A stretch of DNA of 64,000 bases from Ceratorhiza oryzae-sativae (lineage: Eukaryota > Basidiomycota > Agaricomycetes > Cantharellales > Ceratobasidiaceae): the NCBI GenBank assembly GCA_030998015.1, contig JARWMV010000235.1, positions 558,001-622,000 of the forward strand, read 5' to 3'. Shown here piece by piece: positions 25,461 to 37,708 of the stretch. The notes under the pieces are model-generated. The model worked only from the letters and a program-made list of their open reading frames with translations. It did no database searches and was not told the origin of the DNA. How positions within the stretch are numbered: the stretch's first letter is position 1; each line of letters starts with the position of its first letter. A program made the position numbers and the translations under genes.

Positions 25461-28400
25461 ATGGCTACTATACAACCAGACCCGGCCTCTTCGCGCTCTT
25501 CCGAGTACGAGCCTGAGCCCGAACCAAAGCCCAGCCGCCACTCGAGCACTTGGTCCAACTCTATTATTGATCCCAATGCCGAGGCCACCTCAGCTGGACA
25601 ACCATCTCTCTTCCGTATGCTCAATGCCGCTGCCCAATACAGCAAGATCTTTTCTGAGGACATCTCCGAATCCGATTCGGATGGCGTACAAACACCGGCG
25701 TCCGAGGCGGCCGCCGACTTGCCTGGAGTGCAAATCAACCTAGCCCAAGTCGACCCTCTAGAGCACGATGCTTATCCTTCCCCCGAAACCGCCCTTGCGA
25801 ATCTCGCACTCCATCCTCATGCTCATTCACGCACGGGATCGACCCTTTCGCTCCAGCGGTACCAGCACTACGCCGCCAGCATAGCTTCTGAAATTGACCT
25901 CGCTCACCCTCCTACGGGTAAGGCTGAAGCCAGTGAGAGTATTGGCGCAGCTTTTACTTGTGACCGTGCCAAGATGGGCGACCAAGCTGTAGCACTCAAG
26001 GTGCTGCAGTATGAGTTTGGTGAATTAACTTTGCCTGGGGAGACAGAGGAGATGATACTGTAAGGCATCTTAGGCCCGTATTCTTCTTGGCTAACGAGGT
26101 GCTCACTCCATCGTGTTTCGTGCTTGTTAGGAGGCCGATGGAGCGTTGTTCCGTGATGTGACGATTATTGGCGTTATCCATCTTACTACCCACCGACTTA
26201 CGTTTCACGCCTCGCTCCTCCCGAACAGCGACACGAATTCGGCCGCCGAAGGGCCTCTATCCCCTGGTGCCAATCCGGACGCCAGCATTATCAAGGCTGG
26301 CCCCGGTGTGGTTGAGGAGCCACGGGCTGGCATACTACACCCCCAGCGCCGGCGGAGAGTCTGGATAGAATTATCTCATGATATGATCACCACCTATCCG
26401 GATGCAAGTGACGAAGGACGTGTTAGGCCGATCAGGAGTATCCTTTGTAAGATTGTTTGAGAATCTCGCCGAAGCGCGTCTAACGTACGGCCAGTACTCT
26501 CCATGAAGGACGTGGAGCCCTACAATCCGCTCCACCCTGAGCGCTTGACACTGAGGTTCTCGACGCCTACCGGCGATGTTTTGCGCAACGTCGACTTTGA
26601 CACCGTGGAATCGTGCAACGAATGGCGTCGCGAGACGAAAGGTGCGCGTATTCCTCATGTCCGAGCCTCGTGTCTTACCTTAGCCTGGTAGCCGCACTTT
26701 ACATGTACCGTCACCATCGTAAAACACTCATCGGTCACGGTAGCGAGAAAGATACAGCCTCCAAGCCCGAAGATGCGCAAACCGAATCTCGGGGCGTCCG
26801 GATCTGCGTTCCTCTCGCTCGTATCCGAGAATATCAATCAGAGCACTGGGCAGCTTTCGCATCCATCTTGAGCATTGCCGTCGAAAATGGTGGAACGTCA
26901 ACAGGCCATGACGTCATTTCGCCAGGAGGACTTCGAGAGGCCGTCGACGAGATTATGAACAGGACGGTTCGCATTGCCGACAAACCTCCCGAACCGACCA
27001 AGAAGGAGAGAAAGCGATTATCGCTTACCAGTAGCTTTTGCTCAACTCCGAGCCCTCAGACGAATGCGCTCTCTCCTGTCACATCTAGGTCGACAGACGA
27101 ATCGTCGTTGGACACACCTCCCAGCACAAATCATATTCCTCCCGCTCCGGCTGGTCCGTTACTCGAGGAAGGCATTGGGTCCGCGGATAGTGCATTTTTG
27201 GCCCATGTCCTTCATCTCTCCGTGCTGCAACGTGACCCCAAGTGGGATAGGTTCGATGAACTTGTCAAGAAGAGACGAGAGGCTGGCGCAGCGGCTCAAG
27301 TACAGGCAATCCTAGACTGGGGCGAGCTCGTTTTCGACGAACACACGGACTCGGAAGAGAGTGGTGGACGCGTTAGCGAAGTGAAGATCGAACCAGAGGT
27401 CCCTAAAGAAATGTCAAGCGCAGAAATCAAAATCCGGAGGCTTTTTGCGCTCGATGATCAACAAAAGCTGTGGAGTAAGTGATGATCCTCAATTTTGTAC
27501 CTCTTTTTGCTCATTCGCCATTTCAAGTTGCCAAATGCCGGATCTGCAAAACGATTTCTTCTTCGACGTATTTCGTCATATCTGACCGATTCGTATGCTA
27601 CTGGGCCAAGTCGTTCCACTTTCGGGATACCCGTTACAGATTCCCTGTGTCATCCATCCGAGGTGCTACTCCCGTCTTTGTCTTCCACCCTCGTGTGTTT
27701 GGCCTTCGACTCCAGGTTCGAGGTCAACAAGATATCACATTTGAATTTTCTTCGCGCGAGCAGCGCGATGATGCCATCGCCAAGCTAAACGCTATTGCCG
27801 AGAATAACCGTGCAAACGAGAGTGGATCAGGCTCAGAACTTCAGACACCACGAATGGAGCGTAGATTGTCTAAAATCACGATTCAAGACACATCCGACCC
27901 CGCAGAATGCGTTGCGAACGCCCCGGCGCTGTTTTCTCCCATCAGCCGGACGATCGAACGCGCGCGTTCGGTCCAGGTCCCTGCTTCACTTATTTCACGG
28001 TTTCCGAAAGCTATTAACCTACCTCCGTCAACACTTTTACATATTCAACCCAAACATTTTGTGTGCCTTACGATTGGGTCTCGGGGTGATGTGCAGCCGT
28101 ATATTGCCCTCGCTTTGGGTCTAATGAAGCAGGGACATCGAGTGACGATTGTAACACACGAAGAATACAAGGCTTGGTGTGAGGGCTGGGGTGTAGCACA
28201 TCGATCTGCTGGAGGTGACCCAGGCGCGCTGATGAAGCTTAGTGTTGAAAACAGAGTATGCCTCGGTCGTTCTGTTTGTGATTCGAACTGACACGGTGGA
28301 GGATTCGTCAGATGTTTTCACCTCAGTTTTTCAAAGAGGGCTTGACGCACGTAGGTTGCTTCTATAACATCAAGCCATTCCGAGCTAAAAATTTCAAACT

Positions 28401-30215
28401 CCTATTAGTTTAGACAATGGCTTGACGACTGTACGTTTATGAGCTCCCGAAAACTAGGTATATGCGCGACTCATTGCCTCTAATAGTGCTTCTGGACGCT
28501 TGGAAACAGTGTCAAGACGCCGACGTCCTAATCCAAAGCCCCTCCGCTATGGCAGGAGCACACATAGCAGAAGCGCTTAGTAAGCCAAGGCTCTTTACTT
28601 TTACTCAATAAATGCTAACGAGTTCCTAGAAATCCCGATTTTCCACGCATTCACCATGTAGGTGGCTCACATTCTGCCCTTTGAAACCGCTAACCTCGTG
28701 CTGGAATAGGCCTTGGACACGAACGAATGACTATCCGCATGCGTTCATGACGCCTCCTGTCGAAATCTCAGGTTCCTTTAACTATTCGACTGTGAGTATC
28801 TTCTTTGCGTGCTGCTTCGATTGATTGCTAAATTGAAGCATGAAGTACGTTCTATTTGACAACGTGTTTTGGCAAGCTACTTCTGGCCAAATCAACAGGT
28901 GGAGGCGCAAGCACCTCAAACTACCTAACACCGACATGTCGCATCTGGCTCAGAACAAGATTCCATTTATATATAACTTTTCGCCTGTGAGTAACTCTAA
29001 ACGGCCCGTCGACCCTGTTACTAAGCCACGCGGTTAGGCTGTGGTTCCCAAACCGTTGGATTGGAAGGACCCAATCGTGATCAGCGGCTAGTGAGTGACT
29101 CGAGGCTGCGTATATGCGCCCAGACACTAACGTCCCTATAGCTGGTTCCTCGATGATGCTGATTTGGATTGGAAACCGTCCCAAGAGCTTAATGATTTTA
29201 TCAACAAGGCGCGCGCGGATAACAAACCCCTAGTCTATATTGGCTTTGGAAGTATTGTTGTGCCAAACCCCAAGGCGATGACAAGGAGTATTGTCAAAGC
29301 GGTACTGAAGAGTAAGATCCCTTTTTATTTTATGCTGAGCAAAAGTGCTGACAGGCGCTCTGCACAGGTGATGTCCGAGCAATTTTGTCCAAGGGTTGGT
29401 CGGCCCGAATGAGCAAAGACACCAGTCCAGAAGTCGAGCTTCCTCCAGAAATATTCCAGGTAGGTGGTTGTCTCACGTTGAGGAACAGGATCGATGTTAA
29501 TTTGATTCGAATCTCAGGTTGACAAGATCCCACACGAGTGAGTCACCGACCCATGCGGTGAATTCGCTTCTTAACACTGCTTTCGCGCTCAACTCGTTTA
29601 CAGCTGGCTCTTCCCCAAAGTCGACGCGGCGCTCCATCACGGGGGAGCGGGTACAACCGGAGCTTCACTTCGTGGTACGTTCGCAGCTATCATGCATTTT
29701 GTTCGTTCTTGGGCGCTAACCCTGTGTTAGCTGGCATCCCAACGCTCATCAAGCCTTGGTTTGGGTAAGGGTTTTGCCTCGGCGCCTGCGGTGGTACTAA
29801 CGCTGGTACAGTGATCAATTCTTCTGGGCAACGCGTGTGACGAAACTCGGTGCTGGGCTTCGAGTATCGAGCTTGTCGAGTTCGGAGTTAGCAGATGCGC
29901 TCAAACGGGCCGTATCCGATAGGTAAGCCGACTTGGAACCCTACGTGCCCGCATACTAACGTCTCATTTGCTAGGGTTATGAAAGAGAAGGCTGCCGCTG
30001 TGGGAGAGAAAATTCGTGCGGCAAGTCTACATTGTCTTTGAGAGAAATAATCACCAATCTCACCGATTGCCCACTTCCAGGAAAATGGCGTATTTAACGC
30101 TATCCACTCAATATACACATACTTGCATCGAGCGTAAGTTGGCTTCTTGCACTACCGTTAGCCTTGTTGTATGCTCATCCTTCACTACAGCGGACAAGAC
30201 CGAAAAGCGCTCTGA
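25461..30215 (+). CDS. UDP-glucose:sterol 3-beta-glucosyltransferase (UGT51/Atg26 type), multi-exon
   Basis: Transfers glucose from UDP-glucose to membrane sterols such as ergosterol; Atg26 homologues also act in pexophagy in some fungi. Domain order matches: an acidic Ser-rich N-terminus; a first GRAM domain ([23 protein letters not shown] ... [12 protein letters not shown], about 25990-26220); a PH-like segment ([28 protein letters not shown]); a second GRAM ([12 protein letters not shown] ... [23 protein letters not shown] ... [10 protein letters not shown], about 27440-27670); then the GT-B catalytic domain ([22 protein letters not shown] at about 28060, with the GSRGDVQP signature; [23 protein letters not shown]). 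The PSPG-like box [27 protein letters not shown]...KPWFGDQFFWA is at 29600-29835. The start ATG 25461 reads [11 protein letters not shown]; an upstream in-frame ATG at 25323 is less likely because it sits close to the TATA box. The last exon likely ends at TGA 30213-30215; an alternative phase extends to about 30250. The catalytic signatures are intact. Confidence 0.9.
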
Positions 30216-30484
30216 ATCCGACTGGGTTTATGCGATCGCTTATGTATGCTGAATCAACTCCAAGGACCGTGCATGCTCTCTCAGGTTGTATATGTAGCTT
30301 TAGCTTTTCGGGTAGATGTACATTCAATTAAACGATAATAGCAATTCAGTGGCGCTGTGTTGAGTATTCCGAAAACATACAGGCGAAAAAATACAAAAGT
30401 TACGGTTAGCTGGGCATGATCAAAGGTATGGTTTTTCCACATCAATTCGTGAATTCGAATAGCCAAGCCAAATGAAGCAAGCCT
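30216..30484. other. Convergent intergenic region
   Basis: About 270 bp between convergent genes, AT-rich at 30290-30420, with no gene. Presumably it contains both polyadenylation sites. Confidence 0.45.
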
Positions 30485-31623
30485 CTAAAACATCTTCAAT
30501 AGCCATATCACAAGCCAAAGCATGCCGACTGCGTTGAGGCTTCCAACCGCCCGGAGTGCACCGGGCGCACCGTCCATGATCGGCACGGCGTCTCCGATAG
30601 TCGTGTTGAGGCAGTTCAAAAAGGTTGTGTTGGTGCCTGCTGGGAGGGGCGTGTCGGCATTGGAACCCGGCGCGGCTGTGCTATTGTCCGCCGGGGAGTT
30701 GGAGGGCAGGTTCGCGGTATCGTTGTAAGAGGAGAGTGCTAACATGAAGGAAGACGAACGGTAATACTGAACCGCCTGCTCGACATGGACTACCGGGTTA
30801 TTGTCCTAGATGGCCAACGTAATCGAATAAATACACGTTCAGCATCGGTGAGAGAACTTACATCGACGTTCTGCCCCGTTGCGTTCGCGACTGAACATTC
30901 GCTCACTAGGGCTTCCATGACCGCAGACACAGAATCTGCGTCCCCCACAATATAGAATGATGCAGTGGCATTATTTATTGGAGCTGTAGTGTTCTCTGGT
31001 GGCCATTCGCTTGATCGTACCACTGCGTACTGCATCGCACCACCCGGTCGGCTTCCATTACTTGCAGGGCCGTACTCGTGATACCCATAGTATCCATACC
31101 CAGCTCCGACAGGAATGAATATTGGCCAATATCCAAAGGGGAAGCCCCTTCCAGCAACAGAGGAGCCGGCGCCGCCATACGTGTATCCGCTCCCGTACCG
31201 GCTAGTTCCGTACACTTGATCGCGGGTGCCTCCACCGATAGAACGGCCCGCAAAGGCGTTCCCAGACCCGATGGTCGTGGGAGAACCCCCTCCCCGTCCG
31301 TACGAAGATGCCCCTCTGCTGCCGCCTGGTACATTGAATAGATTTATTCATCTAAGAACCAAACGATTGCTGAGACACTCACCCCCGAAAGACACGCCAC
31401 CTCGAGATCCCCCGCCGGATCCTCCTCCTCCTCCTCCTCCGGATCCACCTCGACTTCCACCCCCACCTCCACCTCCCCGGCCTCCGCCGCCCCCGCCGCC
31501 GCCACCTGCTCGAGGTACAAACCTCAAGTTGAGCTCCCGTACAAGCTCCGAGTTGTCCCTCTTGTCAATCTCTTCAACTCGGGGTGAATATCGTTTGCCA
31601 GCGGACAGTAACGAGAACCTCAT
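30485..31623 (-). CDS. Glycine-rich protein with hydrophobic C-terminal tail (tandem copy A)
   Basis: Function unknown. Exon 1 (ATG 31623; MRFSLLSAGKRYSPRVEEIDKR) is charged and runs into a long Gly/Arg/Ser-rich tract (31390-31515). Exon 2 (about 31330 to 30862) carries GRSIGGGTR, YGSGYTYGG, GRGFPFGYWP, YYGYHEYGPASNGSRPGG and INNATASFYIVGDADSV. Exon 3 (about 30806 to 30485) carries VHVEQAVQYYRSSSFMLALSSYN, many N-x-S/T sites, and ends in a hydrophobic tail (NAVGMLWLVIWLLKMF). The tail looks like a GPI-attachment signal or tail anchor, but the chosen start gives no signal peptide, so either an upstream exon is missing or the protein is tail-anchored. It is a clear paralogue of the next gene (32503-33760), same strand and exon layout. 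The family looks specific to these fungi, which is inference. Confidence 0.7.
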
Positions 31624-32502
31624 GGTTCAAGGACCAGTTTGAAGAGGGGGAATTGGTGCTTGTGGTTAGATCGGAACGTTCATAGGGCTGCAGATCGCCA
31701 AGGGGGGCCTGAACACAGCCATCTTCCTGAACCGGAATCATCAATCAACCGAAAAGCTTCCGGCGTCATCGCTGGTCTATAAATCGAGATGAGAAGTAGT
31801 TCGGGAGGGAACGAGGCACAACATTTGCAGCCGTGCATACAGCTATCCCCGCTAGCCAGTTCGACTGAGGGAATATGATGCATGCACGTCGGACTTCTGT
31901 TCGCCAACATTGGGAGAGAAGCGGCCCTTTTGTGACCCCAGCCGGATGGAGTTGTGTTGGTTCCACTCTTGATGGCCACCCTTACTCCACCAGCTGAATG
32001 CCAAGTTCACAGCCGTTCATCGCGAGGTATGATGCAAACACAATCGAGCCGGTGGGCACCTCGCCCACTAGTAGCTATCCATTGGCGGTTGGATTGGCAC
32101 ACTTTCAGATCCGTAGTCTAAACCAAGCGAAACGAACCAAACTATTGTAAGTAGGCTGAAACTGCGTAGTCATACCAAACTCTGACCCCAAGAGCTTGAA
32201 CAATCCTCGTATCTAACCTTATTCTGGGCAGCGTGTTTCCGCAACTGGGTAGCCTACCACATGGGCAGAAGGAATAGGGTATGATCGTGCACTAGAAACG
32301 CGAACTTGGCTGGTCACGCTGCGCGCCGCGGGTTACTAGTTGCATATGTGGACGGTTCATCAAAACATAAAGATATATACAAATCTGCATAAACGGTCTA
32401 CTTAGAAACCAAACTAACATGTAACGGGTATGAGGTACTCAGTGCATAGTTTCAGTCAATTTTTTCTATGAGCACATAAGACGATGGATAATGATGGCCG
32501 GA
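31624..32502. other. Intergenic region between the tandem glycine-rich genes
   Basis: Contains the promoter of copy A and the 3' end of copy B. A frame at 31680-31979 (-) has no family resemblance and is not called. Confidence 0.45.
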
Positions 32503-33760
32503 TTAGAACATCTTCGAGATCCAAATAAGCAGCCAAATAAATGCAGCCACGTTCAACCCTCCCACAGCTTGGAACGACCTGGAAGCAGCAGAGTCCATGA
32601 TGGGTATCGAAGCACCTATTGTATTGTTTAGGCAGTTCAGGAAGGCTATGTCCGTACCAAGGGGAAGTGGAGAATCGGCACTCGGGGGTAGGGTGGCAGT
32701 ATTATTGTCAGGCGGTGCATTTGAAGGCAAGCTCGCGGTGTTGTTGTAAGACGTCAAGGCGAGCATAAACGATGAGGCTCGGTAGTATTGAACAGCCTGT
32801 TCAACATGCACTGTGGAATTCAAATCCTGCCGAAACTATTAGCTATCATCAAGTAGTACTCCTAAGCCAGGCAACTTACGCTCACCGGCGTTCCTGAGGC
32901 ATTTACCACGGAACATGCGGCGACAATCTCTTGCATGACGGCTGCTACCGTATCAGCATCGCCTATGATGTAGTAAGATGCGGTGGCGTTGTTTATTGGC
33001 TTCGGGGACGGAGTCGTCGAGTTTGTCCCGTTGGTGGCCTGCCTTCCTCCAAGTACCCACCTGCGCGCATTAGTTGCAGGCCAGCTGCTCGATCGAACAA
33101 GAGCTTGTTGCATTTGGCCCCCTGGACGGCTAGAGTTACTAGCAGGTCCATACTCATGATAGCCATAGTAGCCAATACCCCCAGCGATAGGGACGTATAC
33201 TGGCCAATAGCCAAACGGGAAACCACGGCCTGTTACGTAGGACCCGCCACCATACGTATAACCACTCCCGTATCTACGGTCCCCATAAACTTGTGCTCGC
33301 GTACCTCCGCCAATGGATCTTCCAACAAAAGCCCCTGAAGTGATGAGTGAGCGTGATCCCCCACCAGAGCTATACGCGGATGAGCCCCGGCTACCAGCTA
33401 TCGCAAGTGGAATCAGACTACTGAGCAAGGATTGGGAGTTGAGACTTACATCCAAAGGAAACGTCTCGGGATCCTCCGCGACTTCCACCCGATCCTCCGC
33501 TACCGCCCCCACCACCTCCACTAAATGGCTGTTGAACAAGACCATCGGTCCGTGGAGTGAGCTATATTTACAACTCAAACTGCGGAAACATCGCTCACCT
33601 TTCCGCCACCCCCTCCGCCTTTGCCCCCTCCGCCTCTGCCTCCTCCGCCGCGTGGAGCACGGGGGATAATCTGCCGCGTGAGCTCTACATTTTCGCGCTT
33701 GTCAGGCTCCCAGAAACTTGGAGTAGAACGCCTAGAGTTGGGAAATATAGATAGACGCAT
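32503..33760 (-). CDS. Glycine-rich protein with hydrophobic C-terminal tail (tandem copy B)
   Basis: Paralogue of the gene at 30485-31623. Start ATG 33760 (MRLSIFPNSRRSTPSFWEPDKR) aligns with the start of copy A, which is why I prefer it to an earlier in-frame ATG at 33883. A shorter Gly/Lys/Arg tract (about 33600-33660) and a second Gly-rich exon (about 33460-33530) follow, then GRSIGGGTRAQVYG, YGSGYTYGGGSYVTGRGFPFGYWP, YYGYHEYGPASNSSRPGG and INNATASYYIIGDADTV. A 14-residue insertion (around RRWVLGGRQATNGT) is absent from copy A. The last exon (VHVEQAVQYYRASSFMLAL ... FIWLLIWISKMF) keeps the hydrophobic tail. Same exon layout points to tandem duplication followed by clear divergence. Function unknown; the N-x-S/T sites and tail suggest a cell-surface or membrane location. 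Confidence 0.7.
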
Positions 33761-34151
33761 TATGCCTGGCTTGGCTCTCCTGGTCTTGCAAGAAGGGTGT
33801 GCTAGGTGAACCGCTATATATACGGGCACTTGGTAGCTGTTATGTACCACACCGCCGGTGTTGACATGAAACTGTGTTGGCATAATAACATGCCCGGGGC
33901 ATCAATTTTCTTCAAGATTTTCTTCTAGCATAGCCGAAATACTCCGACCGTTATTTTGGCTGAATCCACGTCGGGCATACCCTGACCTCGGCCATGCCAA
34001 GAGGGTTAGATAGGAGCCAAAGCGACTTGATAAACACGAGGAAACTACTTGCGAGAAATCCGCACAGCAAAGGCGAAGAGATCATATGGTTGTCAACCGC
34101 ATGCTGGAGACTTCCATTCCAATGAGACCCCTACGAAAAGCGGCTAAATGA
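33761..34151. other. Intergenic region
   Basis: About 390 bp between copy B (its promoter) and the stop codon of the Ctk3 gene. No gene or distinctive motif seen. Confidence 0.45.
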
Positions 34152-35526
34152 TCAAATAGTCATCTCCTTCCCGTTCGTAGCAGCCTCTGAGTTCCCGTTA
34201 TCCTCCAGAACGTTGCCCTCTCCAGTCTCTTCACCCCAACATAAACCCCATTCTTCAGTGGCAGCATCTATGTCGTCTTCGTTCCAGTCGCTCGTGGTTT
34301 CCCATGCTTGTTCAAACTCGATATCCAGTGCTGTTTCTTGTGCGTCCTCGCCTCCTGTCCGACTCCGCTGTCTCTGCCTTTCGCGTTGCGCCTCTGTGTA
34401 TGATTTACGAAGTGCATGCCGAGGGGTAGATGCTTAGGTAATGGTGGAGGCATCGACCTGGCGGTAAGCGACACACTTGAGTCCAAATTGGTTGTTGGCA
34501 CAACAGGCGAGGTCAGAAGCGATGATGCGCCAATAGGAGACGTGGGAGAAGTAGGCACAGGGTTTTGGGAAGAATACGAGTGGTAGGGACGGCTGAGGCT
34601 AGGCGGGGTACATACGGCTGGCCAACGCGAGTCGGGATGTTCCATCGCCGTTGCCGAAGTAGTTTGTGCTGACAAGCAGTTGAGACTGTGTATCGAGGCA
34701 TAACATAACTCGTCCATACCCGTTCTCTGTCCTCTTCGATCCTTTTGAAAATCTCGTCCCTTTCTGACGCCGAGTTGATTGGGCGCGTGGGTGGTATGTC
34801 GCTTAGACTATTAGGTATTTGTAAAGCCATTGTTGAACGACAATTGATCGAAAGTACCTGCTTTTCTTGCCATCTAATGCTTCAACCACATTTGCAACGG
34901 CAATGGGATCCAGGACTCGTTTTGTTTGCCACGACTCAAGGATCTAAACAGTACAATGAGCAATGAAGTCAAGCAAAATAATATATAAACTAAACACACC
35001 TGCCTGGCGCTCTGAAAGTTAATTAAACCATCACGCGAGTTTGGCACAACAAACTCTACTATTTTATCCAGATCCCTTGTCACAAAGTCGATATACGGCG
35101 CTTGAGATGGTATCGAGACTCCAGTCTGGTGGAGAAGTGCTGCCCCGCAGAGATTATCGAGTAGATGCAATATGTTCATTCGGGTGTTGAGAGACCCTAG
35201 AGAGAGTTTTGTCGATGGGAATGTCATTCGTGAGCCCAACTAAACACACCTTCTGGCATTCTTCCATTACGCAATCCCAGAGGTCCTCTCCACAGCGACC
35301 AAAGTGTTTCAGCGCATATCCAACAATCTTTTGAATGGACTGCTGGGACCTGATGGCACAACAATCATCCGGGTTAGATCGTTTGTGACAGTCGGTTAGA
35401 GCGTTTTGTTGTGAGCCACCTGAATGTATGTAACTCATTTAAAGTCGTAGACGACAAATATGGAACTCACGCGTTTAATTTTCGCAGGAGGCCAAGGAAT
35501 TGCATCCGTACCTCAAAGGGATCCAT
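34152..35526 (-). CDS. CTK3: CTD kinase subunit gamma (Ctk3), multi-exon
   Basis: Ctk3 is the gamma subunit of CTDK-I, which phosphorylates Ser2 of the RNA polymerase II C-terminal repeat. Exon 1 (ATG 35526) reads MDPFEVRMQFLGLLRKLNA. An intron of about 110 bp (35470 to 35360) joins it in phase to SQQSIQKIVGYALKHFGRCGEDLWDCVMEECQK, giving the NASQQSIQK signature of the CID-like N-terminal domain. SLNTRMNILHLLDNLCGAA and YIDFVTRDLDKIVEFVVPNSRDGLINFQSARQ continue it after a short intron. The Ctk3 C-terminal region shows ERDEIFKRIEEDRERVW and finishes with EFEQAWETTSDWNEDDIDAATEEW, then a tail ending GKEMTI-stop at 34152-34154. All features fit the family, with the usual length near 300-350 residues. 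Confidence 0.85.
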
Positions 35527-37708
35527 TGAAAAAAAAGTGGTTCAGATTCAAAACTGGGCGATCTGATATCGCTGAATCACGTGACTCCCCTCGTGACCGT
35601 CCTCTGTTTTTGTGGAACGCCCTCGGGCCGTTTGACCTCTGTCCCTCGTTCCGCCTTTTTGTGCCCCGTTGTTAACTGGTTGTTGCTTTCTTCCCTTTTC
35701 CTGTAGACTGGTTTGACCTTTTGTTCATGTAGGTCTCAAGATATGTATGCAAAAACCCAAAAAGCACGCTGTATCACGTGATCAATTTCTTCATGATTGT
35801 TGATATTTAGTTTCTTTTTGCTTTGTTTTTCAGCTCTTTCTTTGTGACTATGTTCTGTCCTTGCTACACCTATAGCCTGTTTGACATCTCTGTCCTGTTT
35901 TGTACATTTGTGTTCTGCCTCACTCATTTGTTTGTGTTGCTGTGTTAGACTGGTTTGACTGTTATGTTGGTATGGGTCTGTAAATATCTGTCAAAAAAAT
36001 GCCAAATGACGTGATGTATGCTGGTTCTTTTGAGCACCCATTGACCCAACTGGATGATGCTTCCAGAATGGACTTGATATGTATATGCTCAAGTGAATAT
36101 GTATACTTATATGTTTTTAATCACTCTTATTCAGGATACATGTGAAGTTTTGAACAAAAGTGCATAAATTACAGGCTGCACATATACTGTCATGGCCTAG
36201 ACAATGACACAGATTCATTCCAATTTTTTATTAATTTATTTCATAATTTTCTCTATCATAGGAACTTGTGGGTACAAAATCTGCATATAATACACATATT
36301 ATACATAGATAATGTCCCATGTCATGATGTGGACCATGAGCACAGATTTATTATGATTCATTATTATCCACAGGAACTCATAGGTGCAAAATCTCTGTAT
36401 AATACATGTATTATCTGCAGATAATATCCCCCAAATTACTCAGAGATCTTGGCACAGTACCAATGTAGTCAAATAATAATCACATTCATGACATATGGGA
36501 TGTATGTTGAACACAGACAGGCACAGGAATACAGAGCATTGGAGAGAGGGGACACAACCCACAGAAGAGGATAGAGCTTGGGGTTTGGAAGAGGTGTTGG
36601 GGAGGGGTGCAATGCATGATGTAGACAAATCACAAACTCATGTAATAGGCCAGCATAGCTATAGAACAGATTAGGCAGATGAAAGTAGATGGCAGAAGTA
36701 AGCCTACTTACCTGACTGCTACCCTGGGCCCTGCTCTTTGAATGAGTTGAGGAATTTGAGGGAAGGGAAGGGAAGAGTGGCAAATGGGGTAGCCAGTCTT
36801 TAGGTCAGTGAAAGAGATGGAGCTGGTGCTGTGGACTTAGAGCAGATCATGACTTGAACAACAACCAAAGTCACATGATGCCCTGTCCCAACTTGTGCCT
36901 TTTCTTGCTTTTTACCCTTTTGTAACCACATTGCACTTAGGCTTTTGTGCCTCAGCTTCTATAGTATGATTCAATCCTTTGTTTGTGTAGTACTTTATAT
37001 ATGTATGGAAAAAATTCAGGTCACATGCTTCAACATGATTTAACACTGTTAAAGCCAAGGAAAGTTGATTTTAATTGAAGAGTTGTTTTGGGCAGCCAAC
37101 TATATTCCAGGAAACTACAATTATATTGGGAAAACTCAGATAATATGTGTATTATACAGAGATTTTGCACCTGCAAGTTCCTGTGATCTCTGTCTTTCTG
37201 CTTTTTGGACAAGTCCTGTTTATTCAGATATATGCATAGAATTGTTGACTGAGTCATGTGACCTTGTTGTTGTTGACCACTGTTGATATATTCCAGAATA
37301 TTCTGTTGATGCAGCACCACTTTCATATATCATATGACTTTGTATTTTATACACATAGCCCATCTATGAATCACCTTGCCCTAGCAAGGTCTCTAGCCTT
37401 GAAAAGTGTAACACTTCAAAATGCAAAATTTTCTATGTATTTTTTTCTGTTGTGGTCATGGGAGAATGACTCACATTCCAGTACAGCTATTGAACTCTTG
37501 GTTCATAGTGAGTGTGGCAGAGCTAGATAACAAAGCATAGACACAGCCAATCACAACATCATTAGCATGAGTTATGTCATGACCTCTAAAAGCAGCTGTT
37601 GGACCTTGCTTTACAGGTGGCTAATGCCCTTAATGGATCTGGACTATGTCCTGACTACTGCTGACATGTGGCTCATGTCAGCTTGATGCCTTGTGTGTGT
37701 CTACTGTC
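35527..37708. other. AT-rich, CpG-free non-coding tract (decayed repeats)
   Basis: No gene is recognised. From about 36,014 to 37,761 I find no CpG dinucleotide by eye, unlike the host genes on the left. The motif AGACTGGTTTGAC recurs at about 35705 and 35948 followed by similar text, suggesting an imperfect direct repeat of about 240 bp, with a third, weaker copy near 36970. Inverted repeats at 36369-37185 are listed separately. This looks like old, heavily mutated transposon sequence. Confidence 0.6.
36369..37185. repeat. Possible MITE-like element with terminal inverted repeats
   Basis: The left end (36369-36421: CACAGGAACTC...AATCTCTGTATAATACA...) is matched in reverse complement by 37135-37185 (...TGTATTATACAGAGATT...GTTCCTGTG), about 50 bp with a few mismatches. 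A third, direct copy of the left end sits at 36255-36313. No transposase frame lies between the arms. I could not find a convincing target-site duplication. Confidence 0.45.

Noticed and set aside
18373..30215. A functional lipid gene cluster (ceramidase, MFS, sterol glucosyltransferase)
   Set aside because: Neighbours with related lipid themes, but orientations differ and there is no shared regulatory pattern beyond one CRE; proximity is not evidence of a pathway.
31348..31642. Plus-strand Pro-rich ORF opposite the glycine-rich exon
   Set aside because: It is the shadow of the GGN-rich coding strand (Gly codons read as Pro).
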